This document shows positions 1 through 9,039 of a stretch of DNA of 22,193 nucleotides, piece after piece. The notes beneath the pieces were generated by a model that was given only the letters and a program-made list of their open reading frames with translations, did not search any database and was not told the DNA's origin. Each line of letters starts with the position of its first letter. Within the stretch, counting starts at the first letter, position 1. The stretch comes from an uncultured Prevotella sp. (GTDB lineage: Bacteria; Bacteroidota; Bacteroidia; Bacteroidales; Bacteroidaceae). The stretch covers positions 1-22,193 of the forward strand of contig CALCHM010000012.1 of the NCBI GenBank assembly GCA_937901345.1, read 5' to 3'. The position numbers and the translations under genes are program-made.

Positions 1-1292
1 TGGCAATTGACCATAACATGCTGCTCATGTCGCTCATGCGCAAAGTGGCACGCAAACACGGGTTCAGATGCTTGCTTCACGAAAAGCCCTTTGCCGGCAT
101 TAATGGTAGCGGCAAACATAACAACTGGTCGCTCGTGACCAACAACGGCATCCTGCTTCACGCCCCTGGAAAAACACCCGAAGAAAACTTGCGCTTCATC
201 ACCTTCATCGTTGAAACGCTCATGGGGGTTTACCGCCACAATGGTGTTTTAAAAGCGTCAATTATGAGCGCTACTAACGCTCCACGCCTCGGTGCTTGCG
301 AAGCGCCTCCCGCCATTATCTCTAGTTTCTTGGGGTCACAAATTTCAGAACTCCTCAACAAGATTGAGCACGCCACAAGCGACGACCTCTTCATCATGGA
401 AGGCAAACATGCCGTACGCCTCGACGTGCCCCAAATTCCAGAACTCAGCGTGGACGACACCGACCGCAACCGCACCTCACCTTTTGCATTTACGGGCAAC
501 CGCTTTGAATTCCGTGCTACAGGTTCAAGTGCGAACCCCGCAAGCACAATGATAGCACTCAATGCCGCTGTGGCGGAAGCACTCACAGAGTTTAAAGAGC
601 GCGTAGATCAACGCTTGGCAAATGGCGAAGAACGCATAAGTGCCATCTTGCAGGTGTTGCGCGAAGACATCAAGGTGTGTCGCCCCATCCATTTCGACGG
701 AAATGGGTATTCTGACGAATGGCGCGCAGAAGCAGCAAAGCGCGGATTGGATTGCGAAGGTTCTACACCCCTCGTTTATGACCGCTATCTTGACGCCGCT
801 TCAGTGAAGATGTTTGAACGTATGAACATCATGACAAAGGCCGAATTGGAAGCGCGCAACGAAATCAAGTGGGAAACTTATTTCAAGAAGGTGCAAATCG
901 AATCACGCGTATTAGGCGATATCTGTTTGAACCACATCATCCCCGTGGCAACAAAATATCAAAGCGTGCTCGTTGACAACATCTTGAAGATTCAAAGTTG
1001 CTTCCCCAAGGAAAAAGCCTCTGAACTTACGGCATACAACGTAGGACTCGTGGAGAAAATCAACCACCATGCTCACATGATTGTGACCAAGGTAAACGAA
1101 ATGATTGAAACCCGTAAGCGCTTGAATCGCATCACCGATATTCGCGAAAGAGCCATTGCTTATCACGATGAAGTGGCGCCCTACATTGACGGTTCGCAAA
1201 GCATCCGCCAGCACATTGATGAACTCGAACTCATTGTGGAAGACGATATGTGGACGCTCCCCAAATACCGCGAATTGCTCTTTATTAGATAA
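1..1292 (+). CDS. glnN: Glutamine synthetase type III (GlnN), C-terminal part
   Basis: The open frame enters from the left edge (first full codon at base 3) and gives about 429 residues, so this is the C-terminal part of a protein that is usually about 700-730 residues long. The family makes glutamine from glutamate, ammonia and ATP in the cytoplasm, and type III is the usual form in Bacteroidales. Visible motifs are NGSGKHNNWSL near the left end (the GS nucleotide/metal-site region), SATNAPRLGACEAPPAI, which is typical of type III, and NRTSPFAFTGNRFEFR with the active-site Glu/Arg, followed by a long helical C-terminal tail. The N-terminal beta-grasp domain and the promoter lie outside the window. 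The stop is 36 bases before the DPP IV gene, with no terminator between them, so the two may be co-transcribed. The family assignment is secure. Confidence 0.95.
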   Translation, partial: AIDHNMLLMSLMRKVARKHGFRCLLHEKPFAGINGSGKHNNWSLVTNNGILLHAPGKTPEENLRFITFIVETLMGVYRHNGVLKASIMSATNAPRLGACEAPPAIISSFLGSQISELLNKIEHATSDDLFIMEGKHAVRLDVPQIPELSVDDTDRNRTSPFAFTGNRFEFRATGSSANPASTMIALNAAVAEALTEFKERVDQRLANGEERISAILQVLREDIKVCRPIHFDGNGYSDEWRAEAAKRGLDCEGSTPLVYDRYLDAASVKMFERMNIMTKAELEARNEIKWETYFKKVQIESRVLGDICLNHIIPVATKYQSVLVDNILKIQSCFPKEKASELTAYNVGLVEKINHHAHMIVTKVNEMIETRKRLNRITDIRERAIAYHDEVAPYIDGSQSIRQHIDELELIVEDDMWTLPKYRELLFIR

Positions 1293-1328
1293 ATCCATTA
1301 AACACACCCCTATTACATTCATCACACT

Positions 1329-3551
1329 ATGAAGTTTAAGTCTTTCTTTATCTCAGCGTTGCTGTTGCTCGTTGGCGTTAACGCTATGGCACAAAGTCCC
1401 GAGACTCTGAATTTACGCGATATTACCAATGGTGCCTACTCACCTCAATACATCTATGGTGTCACCCCCATGAACGATGGCGAGACCTACACACAACTCT
1501 CTGCCGACCACAAGCGCATCATCCGCCGTTCGTTTAAAACAGGCAAAGAGGTGGGAGTTGTCTTCGACGTGGAGCAAGCACGTGGTCCCGTAAAGTTGCA
1601 TGCCATTGATGGTTATACGATGTCGCCCGACGAAAGTCGCATCCTCTTGCGCACACAAACAAAGTCAATCTACCGCCACTCTTACACAGCTGTCCACTAC
1701 ATTTATAGCGTTGAAAACAAGTCTTTCGAAGCGCTCTCAGATGGTGGTCCTCAGCAGGTGCCCCTCTTCTCGCCCGATGGCAATCTCATTGCTTTCGTGA
1801 GAGACAACAACCTCTTCTTGGTAAAATTGCTCTTCGGTAATGCCGAAAGTCAAATTACCAAGGACGGCAAGTTTAACGAAGTCTTAAACGGTATCCCCGA
1901 CTGGGTGAATGAGGAGGAGTTTTCAACCAATCGTTCGTTCGACTTCTCTGCCGATAGCAAAATGCTCGCATGGGTGCGCTACGACGAAAGCAAGGTGCCC
2001 GTTTATAGCATGACGATGTATCAAGGTGCAGCACCTGCTTACAATCAATATGCCGACTATCCTGGCGCTTATGCCTATAAATACCCCGTAGCAGGCGCTC
2101 AAAATGCCGATGTAAAGGTGTTGACCTTTGACATCCAAAGTCGCCGCATCAACGAAATGCAACTCCCCCTTGAGAAGGAGGGCTACATCCCTCGCATCAA
2201 GTTTACGAGCGACCCTGAAAAGTTGGCTATCGTAACCCTCAACCGCCACCAGAGCGTGATGAACATCTACATGGCCAACCCACGTTCAACGGTTTGCAAA
2301 CTCGCACTTCAAGAAGCCAATGCTGAGGGCAAATATGTTAAGGAAGATGCTTACGCTGCGCTTAAATTCTTCGATGGTGGTTTCGCAATGGTGTCTGACC
2401 GCACCAAGTTCCGCCACATTTACCTCTACAACCTTAACGGTCAACTGCTACGCCAAGTCACTCAGGGCAATTTTGACGTTACCGACTTCTACGGTTACGA
2501 CCTCAAGACAGGTAAGTGCTACTACGCATCATGTCAGGAAAGTCCGCTCCGCCGTGCTGTTTATGTGACCGACAAGAAGGGCAAGACACTTAAACTCTCA
2601 ACAGAGGTCGGTACCAACGCTGCAACCTTCTCTAAGGACTTTAAGTACTTTATGAACGTCTATTCAGCTGCTGGCGTACCTCCCGTGACAACTCTTTGCG
2701 ACGCTACAGGTAAGCGCCTCACTACCCTTCTCGACAATGCCGACTTGCGCCAAAAAGTGCAAGCACTCGGCACAAAAGCAGAATTCTTCACCTTTACAAC
2801 GTCTGAAAACGTTTCGCTCAATGGTTGGATGGTAAAACCCAGCAACTTTGATCCCTCTAAGAAATATCCCGTAATCATGTATCAATACTCAGGACCTGGT
2901 TCACAGGAAGTGAAAGATGCTTGGGGATTGGGCATGTATGGCGGAGCCATCTACGAAACATACATGGCACAACAGGGTTTCATCTTCGTTTGTGTTGACG
3001 GACGTGGCACGGGCGCTCGCGGTTCTGACTTCGAGAAATGCACCTACCTCCGTTTGGGTGAATTAGAATCACGTGACCAGGTTGAAACAGCCATTTATCT
3101 CGGGTCACTCCCCTATGTTGACGCTCAAAATATAGCAATTTGGGGATGGAGTTTCGGTGGATTCAACACACTCATGGCTATGTCTGAAGGTCGCCCCGTA
3201 TTCAAAGCAGGTGTTGCCGTTGCAGCACCCTCAAACTGGAAGTATTACGACACGGTTTATACTGAACGCTACATGCGTACACCCGCTGAAAATGCTGAAG
3301 GTTATGCCATCAACCCCATTCAGCGTGCAGCCAACTTGAGCGGCAACCTCCTCCTCATTCACGGCACTGCTGACGATAACGTACATTATCGCAACTGCAC
3401 AGAAGTGGCTGAAGCATACGTGCAAAACGGAAAGCAATTCGACATGCAGGTGTACACCAATCGCAATCACTTCATCAATGGCGGACAAACGCGTTTCCAC
3501 CTCTTCACACGCATTTCAAACTTCTTCGTTGAACAGTTGAAGCAGCAATAA
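1329..3551 (+). CDS. dpp4: Dipeptidyl peptidase IV (S9B prolyl oligopeptidase family), secreted
   Basis: This 740-residue serine peptidase releases X-Pro or X-Ala dipeptides from peptide N-termini, probably in the periplasm, and so supports peptide use. The N-terminus is a signal peptide ending about MAQ (residues 20-22). Residues about 50-490 form the beta-propeller. It includes DWVNEEE (191-197), whose E196/E197 match the substrate amino-terminus-binding Glu pair of DPP IV. The C-terminal alpha/beta hydrolase has the nucleophile elbow GWSFGG (Ser608), the acid in HGTADDNVH (Asp682) and the base in NRNH (His714), so the catalytic triad is complete. Length matches the family. The chosen ATG gives the signal peptide directly. 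It lies between glnN (36 bases upstream) and yfcE (64 bases downstream), same strand, with no clear promoter in either gap. Confidence 0.96.
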   Translation: MKFKSFFISALLLLVGVNAMAQSPETLNLRDITNGAYSPQYIYGVTPMNDGETYTQLSADHKRIIRRSFKTGKEVGVVFDVEQARGPVKLHAIDGYTMSPDESRILLRTQTKSIYRHSYTAVHYIYSVENKSFEALSDGGPQQVPLFSPDGNLIAFVRDNNLFLVKLLFGNAESQITKDGKFNEVLNGIPDWVNEEEFSTNRSFDFSADSKMLAWVRYDESKVPVYSMTMYQGAAPAYNQYADYPGAYAYKYPVAGAQNADVKVLTFDIQSRRINEMQLPLEKEGYIPRIKFTSDPEKLAIVTLNRHQSVMNIYMANPRSTVCKLALQEANAEGKYVKEDAYAALKFFDGGFAMVSDRTKFRHIYLYNLNGQLLRQVTQGNFDVTDFYGYDLKTGKCYYASCQESPLRRAVYVTDKKGKTLKLSTEVGTNAATFSKDFKYFMNVYSAAGVPPVTTLCDATGKRLTTLLDNADLRQKVQALGTKAEFFTFTTSENVSLNGWMVKPSNFDPSKKYPVIMYQYSGPGSQEVKDAWGLGMYGGAIYETYMAQQGFIFVCVDGRGTGARGSDFEKCTYLRLGELESRDQVETAIYLGSLPYVDAQNIAIWGWSFGGFNTLMAMSEGRPVFKAGVAVAAPSNWKYYDTVYTERYMRTPAENAEGYAINPIQRAANLSGNLLLIHGTADDNVHYRNCTEVAEAYVQNGKQFDMQVYTNRNHFINGGQTRFHLFTRISNFFVEQLKQQ

Positions 3552-3615
3552 GCGAGACAAGTCTCTATAATTTCAATAGTTACTGTAGTTTCTATAATCT
3601 CATATTCAAAAAACA

Positions 3616-4128
3616 ATGAAATACCTCATAGCCTCAGACATCCACGGTTCAGAAATTGCGCTTGACCGCGTGCTCGACTATTTCCACCGCGAACAATGCG
3701 ATATGCTCGTGCTCCTCGGTGACCTGCTCAACTTTGGTCCTCGAAACGGTCTTCCCGAAGGTCACAACCCACAGGCCGTTGCTGACAAACTCAATCAACA
3801 TGCCGATCGCATCGTAGCAATTCGTGGCAATTGTGATAGCGAGGTCGACCAAATGCTGCTCCACTTCCCCATCATGGCAGACTATGCCATCATCGTGGAC
3901 GAAGGCAAGCGTCTCTTCCTTACACACGGTCATAAATACACGCCCGAAAATACCACCCACCTTAACTTCGATGCCCTTTTCTACGGACATACGCACGTTA
4001 AGGAACTCTACAAATCCAACCAGGGCAAAATCATCTGCAATGTCGGTTCCGTAACCTTCCCCAAAGCGGGCAATCCTCCCTCCTTCGCCGTTTATGAAGC
4101 AGGGAAAATCAAGTTGGTGAAGGCATAA
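3616..4128 (+). CDS. yfcE: Metallophosphoesterase, YfcE phosphodiesterase family
   Basis: This 170-residue cytoplasmic enzyme belongs to the small calcineurin-like phosphodiesterases. The family hydrolyses artificial phosphodiesters with Mn2+; its physiological substrate is unsettled. All metal ligands are visible: SDIHGS (Asp8, His10), GDLLN (Asp36), GNCD (Asn72), THGH (His104/His106) and GHTH (His125/His127). The stretches GPRNGLPEG and GNCDSEVDQMLLHFPI match E. coli YfcE as I remember it very closely, supporting YfcE itself rather than just the superfamily. It is slightly shorter than E. coli YfcE (about 184). It is the last gene of the plus-strand run and is followed within about 20 bases by a strong terminator hairpin. 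Confidence 0.93.
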   Translation: MKYLIASDIHGSEIALDRVLDYFHREQCDMLVLLGDLLNFGPRNGLPEGHNPQAVADKLNQHADRIVAIRGNCDSEVDQMLLHFPIMADYAIIVDEGKRLFLTHGHKYTPENTTHLNFDALFYGHTHVKELYKSNQGKIICNVGSVTFPKAGNPPSFAVYEAGKIKLVKA

Positions 4129-4144
4129 TTCAACTCATCCAAAC

Positions 4145-4196
4145 AAGGCGTATAGGTCAAAAGCACAGCACTTTTATAACCTATACGCCTTTTTTT
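4145..4196 (+). terminator. Rho-independent terminator after yfcE
   Basis: A perfect 13-base inverted repeat (4145-4157 AAGGCGTATAGGT, 4179-4191 ACCTATACGCCTT) with a 21-base loop is followed by a run of seven T (4190-4196). It starts 16 bases after the yfcE stop and ends the plus-strand run. Confidence 0.9.
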
Positions 4197-4223
4197 GTCT
4201 TGTATGAAAATGGTCATAAAGAA

Positions 4224-4264
4224 AACGAAGGATGAACCAAGGCAATCCTGGCACATCCTTCGTT
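4224..4264 (-). terminator. Terminator after dnaB (minus strand)
   Basis: A perfect 10-base inverted repeat (AACGAAGGAT at 4224-4233, ATCCTTCGTT at 4255-4264) is followed on the minus strand by a T-rich stretch (TTTTCTTT). It lies about 37 bases past the dnaB stop and, with the opposing yfcE terminator, insulates the convergent pair. Confidence 0.75.
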
Positions 4265-4300
4265 GACTTATATTTCTCTAATTTAAGATTACAGCATTAT

Positions 4301-5806
4301 TTAGTACGGCAAATCTCCAAAGGGAGGAGGTTGTAGGCCGAGGGGTTCATCCATAGCGGGAGCATGTGTGTTCATCGTTGAACTGAACTCTTCACCAGGA
4401 ACTGGAATGTATGCTTCATCACGATCTTGGAAGCGTGTGAACTGTCCCTTGAAGGAGAGGAGCACATCGCCGACGGCACCGTTACGGTGTTTAGCAATGA
4501 TGATTTCAGCCATGCCTCGGAGGTCACGACCTTGTGAGTCGGTATAAATCTTGTAATACTCAGGACGGTGAATGAAGCACACCATGTCCGCATCTTGCTC
4601 GATGGCACCAGATTCGCGTAGGTCACTAAGTTGAGGACGCTTGTCACCGTCTGGACGATTTTCTACACCACGGTTAAGCTGTGAAAGGGCGATGATGGGA
4701 ATATTAAGTTCTTTTGCCAACCCCTTGAGTGCACGCGAAATAGTGGAGACTTCTTCTTGGCGACTTCCATAGCCCATACCCGAGGCGTTCATTAATTGAA
4801 GGTAGTCAATCATGATGATTTCCACGTGATGTTCTTGACAAAGTCGACGTGCCTTGGTTTGGAATTCAAACACGGAGAGCGAAGGGGTGTCGTCAAGAAA
4901 TAGGGGTTTGCCGTAGAGTTTCTTCATACGGTTGTCCAAGCGTTGCCATTCATCGGGATGAAGTTGCCCTGTTTTGAGTTTCTCCGACTCAATTTCTGTA
5001 ACGTTGGAGATGATACGATTCATCAACTGAACGTTAGCCATTTCGAGCGAAAAGAAAGCTAGGGGTCTGCCTTGGTCGATAGCTATGTTTTTAGCCATGC
5101 TGAGCGCAAAGGCGGTCTTACCCATTGCGGGTCGGGCCGCGAGAATAACAAGGTCGGAAGCTTGCCACCCTGAGGTCATTTTGTCGAGATCCTTAAACCC
5201 TGTAGAAATACCCGAAAGACCATCGCTTCGTGAGGATGCCTTCTTCAACATTTCGTAGGCATCGTTAAGCACGGGGTCGATCTGCGTATATTGCTTTTTG
5301 AGGTTTTGCTGACTGAGCGTAAACAAACTGCCTTCGGCCTCTTGCATGAGTAGGTCAATGTCTTGTGTGGCGTCAAAAGCTTTCGTTTGAATGTTACTCG
5401 TGTAAGTAATCAACTGACGCGCCAATGACTTTTGAGCAATGATACGCGAGTGGTAAACGATGTGTGCCGAAGAGGAAACCATGCCCGAAAGTTGCGTGAT
5501 ATAATAGCGTCCACCAGCCTCTTCTAATACACCCATATGCTCCAATTCATCAACTACCGTAAGGATATCTGAGGGTTTCTGGTGAAGATTAAGATGGGTG
5601 ATGGCTTCAAAAATATACTTATGACGGATATCGTAAAAACTATCTGGTTTAAGTATGTCAGAAATCTGGGCATAAGCCTCAGACTCAATGAGCAAGGCGC
5701 CAATAACCGCCTGTTCGAGTTCAGGCGCTTGAGGTTGAAGATGCCCAAAATTTTCGAGGTCGGATTTGGGTTTTGCTTTCGTTCGGCGAGGTGTATTTTG
5801 TTGCAT
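4301..5806 (-). CDS. dnaB: Replicative DNA helicase DnaB
   Basis: This 501-residue hexameric 5'-3' helicase unwinds the replication fork and recruits primase. Residues about 25-130 form the DnaB N-terminal helical domain. The RecA-like ATPase follows, with Walker A ARPAMGKT (224-231), Walker B IIMIDYLQL (Asp334), a SRALKGLAKELNIP stretch and the C-terminal arginine-finger region RESGAIEQDAD and AKHRNG typical of DnaB. The Pro-rich tail after about 470 is variable. No intein is present at the P-loop. The start at 5806 gives a normal N-terminus (MQQNTPRRTK). It is the last gene of a minus-strand run, 63 bases after the beta-helix lipoprotein gene. I see no strong promoter in that gap (an isolated TTTG without a matching -7), so readthrough from the outer-membrane genes is plausible. 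Confidence 0.97.
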   Translation of the reverse strand: MQQNTPRRTKAKPKSDLENFGHLQPQAPELEQAVIGALLIESEAYAQISDILKPDSFYDIRHKYIFEAITHLNLHQKPSDILTVVDELEHMGVLEEAGGRYYITQLSGMVSSSAHIVYHSRIIAQKSLARQLITYTSNIQTKAFDATQDIDLLMQEAEGSLFTLSQQNLKKQYTQIDPVLNDAYEMLKKASSRSDGLSGISTGFKDLDKMTSGWQASDLVILAARPAMGKTAFALSMAKNIAIDQGRPLAFFSLEMANVQLMNRIISNVTEIESEKLKTGQLHPDEWQRLDNRMKKLYGKPLFLDDTPSLSVFEFQTKARRLCQEHHVEIIMIDYLQLMNASGMGYGSRQEEVSTISRALKGLAKELNIPIIALSQLNRGVENRPDGDKRPQLSDLRESGAIEQDADMVCFIHRPEYYKIYTDSQGRDLRGMAEIIIAKHRNGAVGDVLLSFKGQFTRFQDRDEAYIPVPGEEFSSTMNTHAPAMDEPLGLQPPPFGDLPY

Positions 5807-5869
5807 ATTCAGTATCTTATCGAAGGTTCGTTAATATAAAATATTTGGTGCTCAAAGGCATTTTTGGAA

Positions 5870-7309
5870 TCATTGTTCCAACATCCTCGTATAGCACCCT
5901 AAATGAGGCGCCGTGGGTTGTGGAAGTCCTTCACGGTCGAAGGGATAAGTGCGTTGCGTAATGAGCGGGTCGGCCGCACCTATGGCAACAGATGCAGAGT
6001 CTAGATAGAAGGAGTACGTGAGTCGGTCAAGGTCGAAAGCTGGGAAGAAATTATCCGCTTTTGACACGGCGTTGTCTGATGTATCCCAAAGGCAATTTAC
6101 CACCTCCGGTGCCTCATATTTAGGCGTATTGAGCAAGCAATTCTGGAAAGTATAGTTAAACGCCAATTGCTCATCTCCACGGTTGCCCATGATTTCATCG
6201 TTGGAGTATCCCGTGATGATGGAATTCTGAATAACTAAACGCTCAAGGGGATATTTCAGATCGCCATTAACATTGGAGAATTTAAGTGCAACACCTCTAT
6301 CCGTTGTGAATGCATAAAATTGTCCAATCGTGGCATGCACCATCTGAACATCACCTCCTAACACGCTTACACAATCGCCACCAGCATTGGTGAGTTGCGA
6401 GTTTCCGACGCGACATTTAACATGATGGAGCGTCAACAGATTGCCACTCATATTATGGATGATGCTGTTTTCAAGACACAATTTCTCAACGTCTGTACTT
6501 GAACTATCGCATAGTAGACCGTAGTCACCGCTATGAATGTCTGCAAAATTGATGTGATTACCAAAACTCTGGTGTTTGATATGTATGCCGCCCCATTGTC
6601 CGGGAATGCAATCGTAGGACTGGTTGGTAAACATATTCCCCAATCGGTCGCCTCGGAAAACAACATTGGCATCAACCTCACCGTTCACGCATAAGGAACC
6701 ATAAACAACGAGCGATGCCCCTTTATGAAAGAACAGACGAGCACCGGGTTGAATAGTCAAAACACCACCCTCACGCACTACAAGACTATCCAGAATTTGA
6801 TAAGGACGACGTGCGTAAAGCGTATCGTCAGAAACTATTTCATGACTTTCTAATTTGATCACATCAAGACCGTGAACTTCTAACGGCAACTCCTGCACTA
6901 CCCCACTCGCTAATTGAAGCTGCAACTTATCAGTGTGGGCAACGGGTGAATCTGCGTCGGAAAGTGGCGGAAAGGCATTTACAAAGATGCGCAAACTATC
7001 GCCCGAACGCACTTCAAAATCAGTAGCACTCCCCTGCTCCAAACTTGTGCCATCTATGTTTACGCGAAATACGCTCTTTGCACCATGTAGCAGCGAGACA
7101 GAAGATATACACACGGCAGAACGGTTGGGATTATATACCTGAATGGTGCGCGTATGAGCCAATTCGCCAGAAATGAGTGTGTCAAAATCTAAAGTGTCGA
7201 CCGAAAAGTGGAGCACATCAGAAGGAGACGTAGAAAAATCCTCGTCTCTTAAACAAGACGAGAATACGCATAGCAGGAATAGAAAGGGAGAAAACTTACG
7301 CAAAATCAT
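5870..7309 (-). CDS. Predicted lipoprotein with right-handed beta-helix domain, function unknown
   Basis: I do not recognise a named function. From the ATG at 7309 the protein is 479 residues with a lipoprotein signal, FLLCVFSSC, the lipid-carrying Cys being residue 19. An in-frame ATG at 7369 would add 20 residues before this signal and is judged wrong. Residues about 30-150 look like a beta-sandwich adhesin-like region with regular strands (VLHFSVDTLDFDTL, TIQVYNPN). Residues about 175-420 have the repetitive short-strand pattern of a parallel beta-helix (GGVLTIQPGARLFF, GASLVVYGSL, GQWGGIHI, then many I/V/L-N turns). It probably sits in the outer membrane or periplasm. It lies between the OstA-like gene (64 bases) and dnaB (63 bases) in one direction, suggesting a link to envelope assembly. 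The role is inferred from context only. Confidence 0.75.
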   Translation of the reverse strand: MILRKFSPFLFLLCVFSSCLRDEDFSTSPSDVLHFSVDTLDFDTLISGELAHTRTIQVYNPNRSAVCISSVSLLHGAKSVFRVNIDGTSLEQGSATDFEVRSGDSLRIFVNAFPPLSDADSPVAHTDKLQLQLASGVVQELPLEVHGLDVIKLESHEIVSDDTLYARRPYQILDSLVVREGGVLTIQPGARLFFHKGASLVVYGSLCVNGEVDANVVFRGDRLGNMFTNQSYDCIPGQWGGIHIKHQSFGNHINFADIHSGDYGLLCDSSSTDVEKLCLENSIIHNMSGNLLTLHHVKCRVGNSQLTNAGGDCVSVLGGDVQMVHATIGQFYAFTTDRGVALKFSNVNGDLKYPLERLVIQNSIITGYSNDEIMGNRGDEQLAFNYTFQNCLLNTPKYEAPEVVNCLWDTSDNAVSKADNFFPAFDLDRLTYSFYLDSASVAIGAADPLITQRTYPFDREGLPQPTAPHLGCYTRMLEQ

Positions 7310-7373
7310 GGTATAAAGAAAAAGAGGCAGGAACTGATTGGAACGAACAGTTCGCTGCCTAAAATTCAAAAAA

Positions 7374-9008
7374 CTATAGATGTTGTAAGGGTGCTTGTCG
7401 ACGAATAGTTGTTTTCAACTCTGTACCCTTATGTTTGGGGCGCCATTCGAAAATATCGTCCTTGTGTAGCGGTCGGATGTAGTCAAACCATGTGAAATTC
7501 TCCAAAACGGAATGTTCGCGTGGTGCCATGCCTATGCCATAAAATAAACCAGAAGAAGCGGGAGTCCAGATGCGTTGCAACTTGCGTTGCTCAAGCGACA
7601 TCTTGAGTTTTGCAGTTTCCATATAGAGTTGATACAGCACAAGACTATCCTTCTCTAAAGGAAATTGAATCACCCTAACGTTACCTTCAGCAAAATTTTC
7701 GTGCATGTTGCCATCCTTGAAATAAGCACGCATTTGATGACCACTAACTTGATTGAAATGCGCACTATCAACTTGTTCTACAAGCAATGCCTGACGATTG
7801 ATATACACACTATCTACACTCTCGTTATTGAAATAGACATCGATTTGCTCACCCAAGATTTGACGATTGTCACTCCACACAATAGGGTCGGTATAGAGCG
7901 AAAGTAAACGTGAAGCACTATTAAATGAAAGACTATCACAAACTGCTTGAACATCTTTTCGATAAGCACGAACATGATAGAACCCTTCAACGAGACGACT
8001 AACAGAGTCGGTGTCAAGATTAAACGTAGTCATTTTGATGGTATCTGCATGCATAAAAAGCGTGTCTGGACCTGCAGAATAATCAATAACAACAGCATCA
8101 TCATAACATAACGCTTCTCCAGTCAATTCATTGTACCACACGTAGTTTCCCTTAAGAATATTCTTATTCGTATGGTCGTTGTAGATAATCTTATTATACG
8201 CATAGACATCACCCGTCTGCTTGTTATATACCACACTATCGCCGGTCATCACGCGTCCGTTTCCGGTCATAATAGAACGATGGAACAATTTCGCTAATTC
8301 TAAATTCGTGTTGTAATATCCCAATTCGGTGTAGATACGATTTTTTCCGTTATGAATGTTTGAGGGACCTATAACCTTTGCCCACTTCGTGTTGGTGTTA
8401 TACTTCAAAGTGTCGCTATAAACAGTATAATTAGGTCCATTAAGCGTTACGCTATAGAAAAAATTGGCCTCTCTCGTGTTCGTAAAATATTCACCAAAGT
8501 CTGAGGTAAGCGTGTTGGGAACATCTACTAGCGTGCCACCTTCAAAGAAATAACCTTTGCTTAAAAGTCGGTCATAATCCAAACTATCGGTGGTGAGTTT
8601 TCGATCATAGTGCATTAATTCAACGTTATAACGCATATAAGCAATCATGTTCTCACCATCATAATACAAAGAGTCGCCAACAAGAGTGAGCGTATCGCCC
8701 TGTTGTATACGCACACTACCAACGGCCTCGAAAGAATTGGAGTTGCTATAATAAATGGCACTATCACAATACATATCGAAAGTACCATGCGTGAATTTTA
8801 CGTTTCCGCTCAATCTGTGCGCACCAGGAAAGAGGAAATCATTATACTCCATGTTATCGGCATGATCAATATGTACCTTCTCTTTCTCGGGTTTTGCGGG
8901 ATTAACTTCACTACGCAGGTTTGAAAAAGCAGTCGTCTGGACAAGTCCCCAAACAAGAAGAAGGAGTCCCGCCCAAACAACAGTTTTTCTATGATTTGAT
9001 GAATTCAC
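7374..9008 (-). CDS. OstA-like (LptA/LptD N-domain family) envelope protein
   Basis: This 544-residue protein begins with a hydrophobic signal or anchor (residues 9-28). From about 45 onward it is built of repeating strands of the form GDSLYYD, SDTLKYN, TGDSVVYN and DSLDYD, the pattern of the OstA/LptA beta-jellyroll that carries lipopolysaccharide across the periplasm. It has no long C-terminal barrel like full LptD. The predicted role is periplasmic LPS transport or a related scaffold. It follows two parvulin chaperone genes by 31 bases, and SurA-type chaperones are known partners of LptD/OstA assembly in Gram-negative bacteria, so the arrangement makes functional sense. The substrate is inferred, not shown by the sequence. 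Confidence 0.85.
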   Translation of the reverse strand: MNSSNHRKTVVWAGLLLLVWGLVQTTAFSNLRSEVNPAKPEKEKVHIDHADNMEYNDFLFPGAHRLSGNVKFTHGTFDMYCDSAIYYSNSNSFEAVGSVRIQQGDTLTLVGDSLYYDGENMIAYMRYNVELMHYDRKLTTDSLDYDRLLSKGYFFEGGTLVDVPNTLTSDFGEYFTNTREANFFYSVTLNGPNYTVYSDTLKYNTNTKWAKVIGPSNIHNGKNRIYTELGYYNTNLELAKLFHRSIMTGNGRVMTGDSVVYNKQTGDVYAYNKIIYNDHTNKNILKGNYVWYNELTGEALCYDDAVVIDYSAGPDTLFMHADTIKMTTFNLDTDSVSRLVEGFYHVRAYRKDVQAVCDSLSFNSASRLLSLYTDPIVWSDNRQILGEQIDVYFNNESVDSVYINRQALLVEQVDSAHFNQVSGHQMRAYFKDGNMHENFAEGNVRVIQFPLEKDSLVLYQLYMETAKLKMSLEQRKLQRIWTPASSGLFYGIGMAPREHSVLENFTWFDYIRPLHKDDIFEWRPKHKGTELKTTIRRQAPLQHL

Positions 9009-9039
9009 AATAATAGAAGTAGTATAAGTTATAGGTATT

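Noticed and set aside
912..1325. 137-codon minus-strand frame across the end of glnN
   Set aside because: It is a shadow of glnN, with no recognisable domain and no promoter.
3554..3565. GAGACAAGTCTC palindrome after the DPP IV stop as a terminator
   Set aside because: It has only five pairs, a two-base centre and no T run, and is too weak to end a transcript.
5807..5869. Separate dnaB promoter
   Set aside because: There is a TTTG on the minus strand but no TAnnTTTG at a suitable distance, so the gap gives no firm support.
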